DNA of 14,451 bases, from the NCBI GenBank assembly GCA_018664365.1, contig JABJOK010000041.1, positions 1 through 14,451 on the forward strand. Reading direction: 5' to 3'. A program made the position numbers and the translations under genes. The DNA comes from Candidatus Peregrinibacteria bacterium (GTDB lineage: Bacteria; Patescibacteriota; Gracilibacteria; UBA1369; LOWO2-01-FULL-3). Shown here in pieces: positions 1 through 6,207 of the stretch. Within the stretch, counting starts at the first letter, position 1. Every line of letters starts with the position of its first letter. The notes under the pieces are model-generated. The model worked only from the letters and a program-made list of their open reading frames with translations. It had not been told where the DNA came from and searched no databases.

Positions 1-38
1 TATTAAAAGAATTTTTTTCATAAAATTAAGGTTATCCT

Positions 39-473
39 TTACTGATACAAACTAAACTTCCCCGTAAACTCCCTCAGTTCATCCGTTTCCCCAAACATAA
101 CGATCGCATAGTATTCAAGATCCTCTTCCGCCGAATCCCGAGTAGCCTGCACTTGTTCTTCTGATGTTCCAACCGTCATTGTACTCGTAAAATCAGAATA
201 AGGAATCCCGCGTGAAATACACTCCTCCCTCACCTTCCGAATCTTATTTGAATTATCCGCCTTAAGCACAATAAACGGAAAATGCGAAATATTCGGATGC
301 ACCCCCTGATCCTTATCCTCATACTTCAAAAAACACATCTCCTCCGCCTTCCCCTCACCTCCCGCAAGCCCCGCAGTAATATGCCCAAGGGCATTCATAA
401 GCTTACCTGTCTCAACTTTCTTATTGAGAATAGCGATGAAACGTTTCGAATTTTCGTTTGGTAGATTTTGCAT
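39..473 (-). CDS. DUF2000 family protein (PTH2-like fold)
   Basis: A 144-residue soluble protein with no signal peptide or membrane segment. The N-terminal pattern (KRFIAILNKKVETGKLMNAL, then GHITAGLAGG) and the later FPFIVLKADNSNKIRKVREECISRGI segment are what I know from DUF2000, a small family related in fold to type 2 peptidyl-tRNA hydrolases. The biological role of the family is not established, so no reaction is assigned. It is the last gene of a leftward run; its ATG lies 5 bp after the stop of the 196-residue membrane protein, so the two are very probably co-transcribed. The start has no Shine-Dalgarno sequence. No clear terminator hairpin is visible in the 38 bases after its TAA stop. 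The family call rests on pattern memory, not a search. Confidence 0.75.
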   Translation of the reverse strand: MQNLPNENSKRFIAILNKKVETGKLMNALGHITAGLAGGEGKAEEMCFLKYEDKDQGVHPNISHFPFIVLKADNSNKIRKVREECISRGIPYSDFTSTMTVGTSEEQVQATRDSAEEDLEYYAIVMFGETDELREFTGKFSLYQ

Positions 474-478
474 ATAAT

Positions 479-1069
479 TTAAAATGGCTCCATTACAACA
501 TTTGGCACTACAAAATCAATCTGTGCAGATTCTTCCAATGCAATTTCAGCAGCCTTAAACTGATTATAATTAGTGCTTGAAGAAAATTGGATAGAATACA
601 TATCACCAAACCCACCTTCTTGAGAAAAAATTTGCACCCCTACAAGTTCAAATTGCATTTCTAAAATATCTAAATCAAACCCCTTAATAGGCATAACCAA
701 TAATTCATTTTTCATATATTTAATCCCCATCTCTGGGTGATTTGCAACTACATCAAAAGACACGTCCGAAGATTCGTTAAATGGCCCTAATTCACTAAAC
801 AATGAATCAATATTTCCATCAAAATCAGGCTCTTCAACTTTCTTTATCCCATAAACGTACTCAGAACTTATATGATCTATTTTTTCGAGATCAACAGAAT
901 TTAAGTCATCACTATTTAAAAACAAATACAGGCCAAGGCCCAGCAAAGTAATCAAAACCACAACTATTCCAAAAATCAGTTTTTTACTTAATCCACGCTT
1001 CACTACCTCCTCATTAGAAACAACATTAGCTCCAACCTCAGGCTGCTGAGATAATTGATCATTACCCAT
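479..1069 (-). CDS. Membrane-anchored protein with subtilase-prodomain-like C-terminus
   Basis: A 196-residue protein. Residues 1-30 are polar and end in positive charges (KRGLSKK), residues 31-51 form one strongly hydrophobic helix, and the remaining 145 residues should lie outside the membrane. From about residue 119 to the end (KNELLVMPIKGF, then an IFSQEGGFGDMYSIQF segment, then a helix AAEIALEESAQIDFVVPNVV) the layout matches the propeptide-like domain that precedes many S8 subtilases: an opening NELLV strand, a middle YSIQF strand, and a closing 'V-x-PN' strand. No protease domain follows; the protein simply stops. It may therefore be a stand-alone protease inhibitor or chaperone, or only a look-alike fold. 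It sits between rmlB (29 bp upstream) and the DUF2000 gene (5 bp downstream). Confidence 0.6.
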   Translation of the reverse strand: MGNDQLSQQPEVGANVVSNEEVVKRGLSKKLIFGIVVVLITLLGLGLYLFLNSDDLNSVDLEKIDHISSEYVYGIKKVEEPDFDGNIDSLFSELGPFNESSDVSFDVVANHPEMGIKYMKNELLVMPIKGFDLDILEMQFELVGVQIFSQEGGFGDMYSIQFSSSTNYNQFKAAEIALEESAQIDFVVPNVVMEPF

Positions 1070-1098
1070 CTTTATAAGGTTAATTTAAAATCTATCCT

Positions 1099-2058
1099 CT
1101 ACACCAACTTCTTCCACCACTCCTCATTCTCCCTATACCATTTCAACGTCTCGCCCAAAGCATCCTCAAACTTATGCTTTGGTTCCCATTCCAAATCTCC
1201 CCTCAACTTTCCAGAATTAACGCTGTACCTCCAGTCATGACCTAATCTGTCCTCCACATATTCAATCATATCCTCATCTTTCCCCATCTCCTTCAAAATC
1301 ATCATTGTTAACTCCTTATTCGAAATCTCCTCACCAGATCCAATGTTATAAACCTCTCCATCACGCCCCTTATGCAAAATTGCATCCACAGCGCTACAAT
1401 GATCCTCCGTATAAATCCATTCACGAATATTCGATCCATCTCCATACAACGGAACCTTCTTTCCCTTAATTAAATTCGAAGTAAACAACGGAATCACCTT
1501 CTCAGGATATTGATAAGGTCCATAAACATTACAAGAATGCGTCACAATCACCGGTAATCCATAAGTCACATTGTATGCGCGACACAAATGATCCGCTCCC
1601 GCCTTGGCAGCACTATATGGGCTGTTCGGCAAAAACGCGTCATCTTCACTAAAAGACCCCTCAGGCGTGCTTCCATAAACCTCATCCGTACTAATCTGAA
1701 TATATTTCTTCACTCCATGCTTTCGCACAGCTTCTAGGAGTGTATACGTTCCAAGAATATCAGTCATAATAAAGTCTTTCGGCCCAGTTATCGACCTGTC
1801 AACATGCGTCTCAGCCGCATAATTCAAAATCACATCAACTCCCATGCTTACAACCGCATCCACAGCATTTTCATCAGCGATATCTCCCTGAACAAATGTG
1901 TAACGAGGATCATCTTCAATATCTTTTAGATTTTCAAGATTTCCCGCGTATGTGAGTTTATCAAAATTAATAATCTCATAATTTGGATATTTTTTGAGGA
2001 TGTAATGGATAAAATTTGAACCGATAAAACCAGCTCCTCCAGTTATAAGTAATTTCAT
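1099..2058 (-). CDS. rmlB: dTDP-glucose 4,6-dehydratase
   Basis: Extended short-chain dehydrogenase that converts dTDP-glucose to dTDP-4-keto-6-deoxyglucose using bound NAD, the second step of dTDP-rhamnose and related deoxysugar pathways in the cytoplasm. The 319 residues show the Rossmann motif GGAGFIG at 7-13, the dehydratase-specific STDEVYG at 123-129 (Thr, Asp and Glu of the active site) and the YSAAK catalytic pair (Tyr148, Lys152). The C-terminal substrate region contains NIREWIYTEDHC and YNIGSGEE. Length is slightly below the usual 330-360. The start is fixed by the immediate MKLLITGGAGFIG N-terminus. It lies 9 bp after the stop of the epimerase gene, so the two work in one pathway; rmlA and rmlD are not in the window. 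The stop is TAG. Confidence 0.93.
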   Translation of the reverse strand: MKLLITGGAGFIGSNFIHYILKKYPNYEIINFDKLTYAGNLENLKDIEDDPRYTFVQGDIADENAVDAVVSMGVDVILNYAAETHVDRSITGPKDFIMTDILGTYTLLEAVRKHGVKKYIQISTDEVYGSTPEGSFSEDDAFLPNSPYSAAKAGADHLCRAYNVTYGLPVIVTHSCNVYGPYQYPEKVIPLFTSNLIKGKKVPLYGDGSNIREWIYTEDHCSAVDAILHKGRDGEVYNIGSGEEISNKELTMMILKEMGKDEDMIEYVEDRLGHDWRYSVNSGKLRGDLEWEPKHKFEDALGETLKWYRENEEWWKKLV

Positions 2059-2067
2059 ATTTTTTTA

Positions 2068-2550
2068 TTAACGATTTTTAGTCTCCCAATCAAATCCGAT
2101 CTCAGGATCATCAAACGCAATACGCTTTTCATCAGGCGCATCAGGATTATAAGACTCAGTAGTGTGATAGAAAAGTCCCACAGGCTTATTTCCAATTACA
2201 CGATACCCGTGAGCAACTCCAACTGGAATCACAATCACCGATGGACTGTCTTCTCCAGCAAAAATCACCTGAGTCTCCTTGTAAGTTGGACTATCCTTTC
2301 GCATATCGTATAGAACAACTTGCGCCATTCCGCTCGCCACAAACCAGATGTCGTCCTGCTTTTCATGCCAATGAAATGCCTTGATAACTCCAGGGTGCGA
2401 AATAGTATAGGAAGTCTGTCCAAACTTTGTCATTAGCTCATCATCGTCACGCAGAATTTCCATAAAAAATCCTCTGTCGTCACAGTGTTTTGTGAGCTTC
2501 TTAATTTTTACTCCTTCTATCATTTTAAGTGAGTTAATTTTGTGGTCCAT
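2068..2550 (-). CDS. rmlC: dTDP-4-dehydrorhamnose 3,5-epimerase-like protein (RmlC family cupin)
   Basis: A cupin-fold sugar epimerase expected to act on the product of the adjacent RmlB. Visible family features are DDRGFFMEILRDDDEL near the N-terminus, a histidine pair at 60-62 (KAFHWH, at the place of the RmlC active-site His in RGLHYQ), the VVLYDMRKDSPTY strand, IPVGVAHGY with a second conserved His at 114, and the terminal DDPEIGFDW. It is 160 residues, shorter than classical RmlC (about 180), and ends just after the DW motif. It fits the shorter, divergent epimerase group common outside classic rml clusters, so exact product specificity (3,5-epimerase, 3-epimerase or ketoisomerase) is uncertain. 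Family members usually begin near 'MIEGVKIKKL', so the internal ATG at 2521-2523 may be the true start, giving about 151 residues and a longer divergent intergenic region. Confidence 0.8.
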   Translation of the reverse strand: MDHKINSLKMIEGVKIKKLTKHCDDRGFFMEILRDDDELMTKFGQTSYTISHPGVIKAFHWHEKQDDIWFVASGMAQVVLYDMRKDSPTYKETQVIFAGEDSPSVIVIPVGVAHGYRVIGNKPVGLFYHTTESYNPDAPDEKRIAFDDPEIGFDWETKNR

Positions 2551-2551
2551 A

Positions 2552-2560
2552 TGATAGAAT
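2552..2560 (+). promoter_or_regulatory. Extended -10 promoter for the glycosyltransferase gene
   Basis: TG-A-TAGAAT forms an extended -10 element (5 of 6 matches to TATAAT plus the upstream TG). Start of transcription would fall near 2567, giving a 5' leader of about 19 bases before the ATG at 2586. No good -35 hexamer is visible at the right spacing. The element lies immediately upstream of the minus-strand epimerase ATG, so the two divergent transcripts share one very short control region. Confidence 0.4.
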
Positions 2561-2585
2561 AAAGCTAATTAAAGCGCAAACCCTT

Positions 2586-3698
2586 ATGCACATAGTCGTA
2601 TTGGCCGATGCCGTTGATAACCAGAATGCTGGAATCCACGTTTACACGAAAAAGTTGATCGAAAATCTGTTGAAGATAGATAAAAAGAACCGGTACACGT
2701 TTATTCATTGTGAAGATAACGAGTTTTTTAAGGGAAAAGAACACCACATCGTTCGCAAGAAAAAGGGAAAAGGTCGCTCAACGGCAAGGCGCGCATGGCA
2801 CCTACCAAAACTGATTCGTGAACTAAATCCCGACATTCTTTGGGAGCCGTGTCACATCCCTCCATACAGAATTCCCGGTCATATCAAGACGGTTGTCACG
2901 ATTCATGATTTAACACCCGTGCTATTTCCGGAATTTCATACTTTCAGGGGAAAAACGATCCACAAACTCTTCCTACGCAAAATCCTGAAAGCTGCCGACC
3001 TTATTTTGACACCATCCAAGACAACAAAGCGCGATATTCGCAAAATATATTCACCAGACACAGCAATCGAGGTCACTACCCTAGGAATCGACAAGCCAAA
3101 CATGAAAGCACACAGGCCAAAGACAAAACCACCGCATCATATTACGCTTGGCGCTCCCCACCAGCCGTACATTCTTTCACTTGGGACGCTCGAGCCACGA
3201 AAAAACCTAGAAATGCTGATAGATGTCTTCCTAGAATTAAAAATGGACCATCAAATCCCACACAAACTCGTATTAGCCGGTGCCAAAGGCTGGAAGAACA
3301 AGCGACTACTCGCAAAAACTGCTCATCCCGACATTGTGGTAACTGGTCACATCACTGAAGGCGAAAAAGCGTCTTACTATAGGCATGCAGACATGTTCGT
3401 ATACCCATCGATATATGAAGGATTCGGATTACCGCCTCTAGAAGCCATGAGCTACGGAATACCAGTGGTCTGTTCAACCGGCGGGAGTCTGAAAGAAATC
3501 TTCGGAAATCACTCACTTTCCTTCAAACCAACCGATGCTGCGGCGCTAAAGAAAAACATTCTGAGCCTAACATCCTCAAAATCACCTTCTCAAAAACTCC
3601 GTAAGAAATTGGTCGAAGAAGGAAAAGCCTACTCAAACAAATTCACCTGGAAACGCACAGCCGAAAAAACACTAAAGGCATTCAAGAACATCTCCTAA
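2586..3698 (+). CDS. Glycosyltransferase family 4 (GT-B fold)
   Basis: A retaining GT-B glycosyltransferase of 370 residues, expected to be cytoplasmic or at the inner membrane face and to transfer a sugar from a nucleotide donor to a surface glycan intermediate. The N-terminal acceptor domain begins MHIVVLADAVDNQNAGIHVY, where the small glycine-containing loop is typical. The linker VVTIHDLTPVLFP at about 103-115 is common in GT4 mannosyl- and rhamnosyltransferase-like enzymes. The C-terminal donor domain has SLGTLEPRKNLEMLI (198-212), LVLAGAKGWKN (228-238), VTGHITEGEKASYYRHADMFVYPS and the E-x7-E motif at Glu278 and Glu286 within YEGFGLPPLEAMSYGIPVV. It diverges from the dTDP-sugar genes with a 35 bp gap, which supports a shared role in polysaccharide assembly. 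Donor and acceptor cannot be told from sequence. Confidence 0.88.
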   Translation: MHIVVLADAVDNQNAGIHVYTKKLIENLLKIDKKNRYTFIHCEDNEFFKGKEHHIVRKKKGKGRSTARRAWHLPKLIRELNPDILWEPCHIPPYRIPGHIKTVVTIHDLTPVLFPEFHTFRGKTIHKLFLRKILKAADLILTPSKTTKRDIRKIYSPDTAIEVTTLGIDKPNMKAHRPKTKPPHHITLGAPHQPYILSLGTLEPRKNLEMLIDVFLELKMDHQIPHKLVLAGAKGWKNKRLLAKTAHPDIVVTGHITEGEKASYYRHADMFVYPSIYEGFGLPPLEAMSYGIPVVCSTGGSLKEIFGNHSLSFKPTDAAALKKNILSLTSSKSPSQKLRKKLVEEGKAYSNKFTWKRTAEKTLKAFKNIS

Positions 3699-3746
3699 TT
3701 TGTCATATCCCCAATCTCCATTCTGAATCGACGTCGTCGTCACTAC

Positions 3747-3775
3747 TTGCGCTACCTTAGAAAACATTGTAGAAT
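3747..3775 (+). promoter_or_regulatory. Candidate upstream promoter for the argG leader
   Basis: TTGCGC (3747-3752) and TAGAAT (3770-3775) are separated by exactly 17 bases. The -10 matches 5 of 6 positions, the -35 only 3 of 6. Transcription would begin near 3782, giving the leader ORF at 3820 a 5' untranslated region of about 38 bases. It is an alternative to the promoter at 3782-3810. Confidence 0.35.
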
Positions 3776-3781
3776 ATCGCA

Positions 3782-3810
3782 TTGACTTTCATGCTGAAAT
3801 CTAATAAATT
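3782..3810 (+). promoter_or_regulatory. Candidate proximal promoter for the argG leader
   Basis: TTGACT (3782-3787, 5 of 6 matches to TTGACA) and TAAATT (3805-3810, 4 of 6) are spaced by 17 bases. The predicted start near 3817 would leave only about three bases before the leader-peptide ATG at 3820, making the leader peptide almost leaderless. No Shine-Dalgarno sequence precedes that ATG, which is compatible with this. Confidence 0.45.
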
Positions 3811-3819
3811 CAACCCAAC

Positions 3820-3870
3820 ATGAAAACAACAACCGCCACAATTTTACGCCGCCGCGCACTGACCCCGTAG
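3820..3870 (+). CDS. Putative arginine attenuation leader peptide
   Basis: A 16-codon ORF from ATG to TAG encoding MKTTTATILRRRALTP, too short for ordinary gene callers. Codons 10-12 (3847-3855) are CGC CGC CGC. It lies between a promoter-like sequence and argG, whose product makes the immediate precursor of arginine, and its last four codons form the 5' arm of an intrinsic terminator. Runs of codons for the end product, just before a terminator, are the hallmark of ribosome-mediated attenuation (trp, his, leu and phe leaders). All seven arginines of argG itself use AGA or AGG, so CGC appears to be a non-preferred codon for highly used genes here, as would suit a sensor. Translation of the peptide is not proven. 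The short tract could be coincidental, but its placement, run of codons and overlap with the terminator argue otherwise. Confidence 0.65.
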   Translation: MKTTTATILRRRALTP

Positions 3871-3889
3871 GTTTCAGTGGTTTTTTCTA
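3857..3889 (+). terminator. Intrinsic terminator overlapping the leader ORF (attenuator)
   Basis: CACTGA (3857-3862) pairs perfectly with TCAGTG (3874-3879). The stem can be extended inward by CC/GG (3863-3864 with 3870-3871) past a two-base bulge, leaving a five-base loop. It is followed by G and six T residues (3881-3886). This is a standard Rho-independent terminator lying about 150 bases before argG. As its 5' arm is inside the last codons of the leader ORF and its loop and inner 3' arm hold the stop codon, a ribosome on the leader must compete with hairpin formation. It is therefore likely to be conditional. Confidence 0.7.
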
Positions 3890-3904
3890 TTTTAATTCAC
3901 TAGA

Positions 3905-3980
3905 AGCTTCCGGGTCGTAAGGGGGCTATTTTTTTGCAAAAATTTCCCCACAACGGGGGCCAGAAGAAGCGGTAAGGCCA
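3905..3980 (+). promoter_or_regulatory. Structured G-rich segment of the argG leader
   Basis: The CCCC at 3946-3949 can pair either back to the GGGG of 3921-3925, enclosing a T-run/A-run stem (T tract near 3929-3935, AAAAA near 3938-3942), or forward to GGGG at 3955-3958 with an ACAAC loop. These two hairpins exclude each other. In addition CCCCGT of the leader ORF (3863-3868) is a perfect complement of ACGGGG (3953-3958), and GACCC (3861-3865) of GGGTC (3912-3916). These pairings could form a switch linked to the attenuator, but all lie downstream of its T tract. No known riboswitch class was recognised. Confidence 0.35.
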
Positions 3981-4041
3981 GAGCACGGACCACCCTTCCC
4001 CACCACACCAACCATATCAATCAAAATAACTCACACATACC

Positions 4042-5424
4042 ATGGACTCAAAAACTAATTACAAAAAAGTCGCATCACACGAGGCGCACAAAGGAGAATT
4101 CGATAAGGTCGTTCTCCTATACTCAGGAGGACTCGATACATCAACAATGCTTAAATGGATCGGAGACCACTACAACGCTGACGTTATCGCCGTAACAATC
4201 GACATCGGACAAGGCGACGACTACGAACAGGTAAAAAACAAAGCTCTAAAGCTAGGAGCAAAGAAAGCCTACGTTGTGGACGCTAAAGAAGAGTTCTCAA
4301 ACGAATACCTAGCAAAAGCCATCAAGGCAAACGCCGACTACCAAGACGGATATCACCTATTCTGCCCACTTGGAAGAGCGATCATCTCTAAAATCGCAGT
4401 CGACATCGCCCACAAAGAAGGCGCTCAAGTTGTAGCACACGGATGTACTGGAAAAGGAAACGACCAGGTAAGGTTCGAGGGATACATCAACGCACTCGAC
4501 CCATCTCTTAAAACCATCGCACCAGTAAGGGAGTGGTCAATGGGAAGAGGAGAGCAGATCGAATACGCTAAGAAAAACAACATCCCGATCGGACAATCAT
4601 ACGACAAGATCTACTCATACGACGAAAACATGTGGGGAGATAGCGCAGAAGGTGGAGAAATCGAAACTCTGGATCAAGTTCCAAATCTAGAAAACATTCT
4701 CCTAAACTGTTCAACTCCAGAAAAAGCACCAAACACTCCATCGATCATTGAGCTAGAATTCGAGAACGGACTACCAGTTGGTATAAACGGGACTAAAATG
4801 TCTCTTTGCGAAATCATCACAACTGTAGCAAAGATTGGAAAGGAGCATGCTATAGGGATTACTCACATAATCGAAGACAGAATTGTAGGGCTAAAAGTTA
4901 GAGGCATTTATGAAGAACCAGCAGCAGAAATTTTGATCAAAGCTCACAAAAATCTAGAAAAACTCGTATCTACAATGGACGAAAACGAGTTCAAAACTTC
5001 TATCGATCAAAAATGGGCCTACCAGACTTACTCTGCAAAATGGTTTACTCCACTGATCCAACATCTGAACGCCTACATCGATAGCGTTCAGAAAAAAGTA
5101 ACTGGAACTGTGAAGGTAAAACTATACAAAGGAAGCTGCGACGTGGTTGCTGCAACATCACCATACTCTCTATTCAATGAGGATATGGCGACATTCATGA
5201 AGAACGATCTCTTCAACCAAAACGCATCAGCTGGATTCATCGAACTTTGGAATCTTCCACAAAAAACGTCTTACAATCTTACAAAAGACATCTACTTCCC
5301 CTCTGAAAGGAAGCAGAAATCACTGGAAGAGCTTGCTCAGAACCCTGAAATGCAACAAGCGACAACTGGCGCAGAAGAAGTGTCGGCTCCAAAAGTCGAA
5401 GGATCTGTTCCTCTCGAAAATTAA
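4042..5424 (+). CDS. argG: Argininosuccinate synthase
   Basis: Condenses citrulline and aspartate using ATP to give argininosuccinate, the penultimate step of arginine synthesis, in the cytoplasm. The ATP pyrophosphatase loop SGGLDTS is at residues 28-34, followed by VTIDIGQGDD (51-60) and the citrulline/aspartate-binding GCTGKGNDQVRFE at 134-146. IAPVREW, YDENMWG and the C-terminal YKGSCDVVAATSPYSLF are also family-typical. At 460 residues it is longer than the usual ~400. The extra length is an N-terminal extension of about 20 residues and an acidic, probably disordered tail after about residue 430. Only seven arginines are present (1.5%), all AGA or AGG. argH and other arginine genes are absent from the window. 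There is no Shine-Dalgarno sequence before the ATG. The upstream leader suggests arginine-responsive attenuation. The stop is TAA. Confidence 0.95.
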   Translation: MDSKTNYKKVASHEAHKGEFDKVVLLYSGGLDTSTMLKWIGDHYNADVIAVTIDIGQGDDYEQVKNKALKLGAKKAYVVDAKEEFSNEYLAKAIKANADYQDGYHLFCPLGRAIISKIAVDIAHKEGAQVVAHGCTGKGNDQVRFEGYINALDPSLKTIAPVREWSMGRGEQIEYAKKNNIPIGQSYDKIYSYDENMWGDSAEGGEIETLDQVPNLENILLNCSTPEKAPNTPSIIELEFENGLPVGINGTKMSLCEIITTVAKIGKEHAIGITHIIEDRIVGLKVRGIYEEPAAEILIKAHKNLEKLVSTMDENEFKTSIDQKWAYQTYSAKWFTPLIQHLNAYIDSVQKKVTGTVKVKLYKGSCDVVAATSPYSLFNEDMATFMKNDLFNQNASAGFIELWNLPQKTSYNLTKDIYFPSERKQKSLEELAQNPEMQQATTGAEEVSAPKVEGSVPLEN

Positions 5425-5426
5425 AC

Positions 5427-5455
5427 TGGACAAAAGTAGTCCACATTAGTACAAT
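5427..5455 (+). promoter_or_regulatory. Promoter for sodA
   Basis: TGGACA (5427-5432, 5 of 6 matches to TTGACA) and TACAAT (5450-5455, 5 of 6 to TATAAT) are separated by the ideal 17 bases. Transcription would start near 5462, about 20 bases before the sodA ATG at 5483. It begins just after the argG stop codon, so sodA can be expressed independently of the argG attenuator. A short dyad, TGGAC/GTCCA around a seven-base loop, overlaps the -35 and spacer and might serve as an operator. Confidence 0.6.
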
Positions 5456-5482
5456 GGTAACGATATCGCATAACGAAACAAA

Positions 5483-6085
5483 ATGCCTTACGAATTACCA
5501 AAATTAGACTACGGACACCAGGATCTAGAGCCCTACATCGACGCAAAAACAATGGAAATCCACCATTTGAAACATCATCAAGCCTATCTTGATAAGTTGA
5601 ATGCGGCCCTTGAAGGACACGACGATCTAGCGTCACAACCAATCGAAAAACTATTAGAAGATCTCGACAAAGTTCCTGAAGAAATTCGCGGAGCAGTCAG
5701 AAATAACGGTGGTGGATACTATCATCACAGCATCTTCTGGAAAATGCTTTCTCCACAAGGAGGAGAGTTAGAAGGAGAACTTCTAGATAGAATAGAAGCA
5801 AAGTTCGGAAGCGTAGAAAGCTTTAAAGAAGAGTTCGAGGAAGCAGCAAAAACACAATTCGGTAGCGGATGGGCATGGCTCTCAAAGGATGCAAATGGAG
5901 AACTGATTGTTCATTCAACTCCAAATCAGGATTCTCCAGTATCAGAAGGGCTCACCCCACTGCTCGGAATTGACGTTTGGGAGCACGCATATTATTTGAA
6001 CTACCAAAATCGCAGACCTGAGTACATAAGCGCATTTTGGCACATTGTGAATTGGAAGCACGTAGCAGAAAAATTCTCTAGTTAG
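5483..6085 (+). CDS. sodA: Superoxide dismutase, Mn-type Fe/Mn family
   Basis: Dismutates superoxide to oxygen and hydrogen peroxide. The 200 residues match the family in length and in the four metal ligands: His27 (MEIHHLKHH), His82 (YYHHSIFW), Asp164 and His168 (DVWEHAYYLNYQNRRPEY). Gln149 in the TPNQDSP segment occupies the place of the outer-sphere glutamine seen in manganese enzymes, so Mn is the likely metal, although cambialistic use cannot be excluded. The usual GGHANHS motif reads GGYYHHS here, so the residue three before the metal-binding His is Tyr rather than His. There is no signal peptide, so it should be cytoplasmic. It has its own promoter after argG and a strong terminator behind it. 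The stop is TAG. Confidence 0.93.
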   Translation: MPYELPKLDYGHQDLEPYIDAKTMEIHHLKHHQAYLDKLNAALEGHDDLASQPIEKLLEDLDKVPEEIRGAVRNNGGGYYHHSIFWKMLSPQGGELEGELLDRIEAKFGSVESFKEEFEEAAKTQFGSGWAWLSKDANGELIVHSTPNQDSPVSEGLTPLLGIDVWEHAYYLNYQNRRPEYISAFWHIVNWKHVAEKFSS

Positions 6086-6111
6086 GATATATTGGTTACC
6101 TTTAGATAGAG

Positions 6112-6150
6112 AAAGGCCTCTTTACTCCCCCGTAAAAGAGGTCTTTTTCT
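6112..6150. terminator. Strong intrinsic terminator after sodA
   Basis: AAAGGCCTCTTT-AC (6112-6125) pairs with GT-A-AAAGAGGTCTTT (6132-6147), with one bulged A, one G-T wobble and a small C-rich loop. It is followed by further T residues on the plus strand and flanked by A residues on the other strand. The long stem should stop transcripts efficiently. It insulates sodA from lemA. Confidence 0.85.
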
Positions 6151-6178
6151 TTACCGACAAGACAAAACCGAGTAATAT
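6150..6178 (+). promoter_or_regulatory. Weak candidate promoter for lemA
   Basis: TTTACC (6150-6155) and TAATAT (6173-6178) are spaced by 17 bases, each matching consensus at 4 of 6 positions. Transcription would start near 6185, about 23 bases before the ATG at 6208. A promoter is needed here because the preceding terminator is strong, but this particular assignment is tentative. Confidence 0.3.
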
Positions 6179-6207
6179 TCTCCCAGTTTAAAACTAATCT
6201 AAAAATT

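Larger units (their letters stand above)
3699..4041. other. Long non-coding leader region upstream of argG
   Basis: This 343 bp gap is the only large one in the window. From left to right it holds: about 50 bases after the glycosyltransferase stop in which I see no terminator; two candidate promoters (3747-3775 and 3782-3810); a 16-codon leader ORF (3820-3870) with three CGC codons; an intrinsic terminator (3857-3889); a G-rich structured stretch (3905-3980) with two mutually exclusive hairpins; and a C-rich stretch free of G (3989-4043) that runs into the argG start codon. No tRNA or known riboswitch was recognised. Confidence 0.7.

Noticed and set aside
2565..2747. Minus-strand open frame of 60 codons overlapping the start of the glycosyltransferase gene.
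   Set aside because: It lies antisense to the conserved GT N-terminus, covers the promoter region of the epimerase, and has no recognisable protein features.
3905..3992. Possible tRNA-like RNA in the argG leader ending in GGACCA.
   Set aside because: No complementary acceptor 5' strand, no anticodon arm and no T-loop consensus could be found.
3960..4000. Minus-strand sequence AGGGTGGTCCGTG resembling the T-box antiterminator motif.
   Set aside because: It lacks the invariant ACC of the T-box motif, shows no specifier stem, and no minus-strand gene lies downstream of it; the neighbouring glycosyltransferase gene is on the plus strand.
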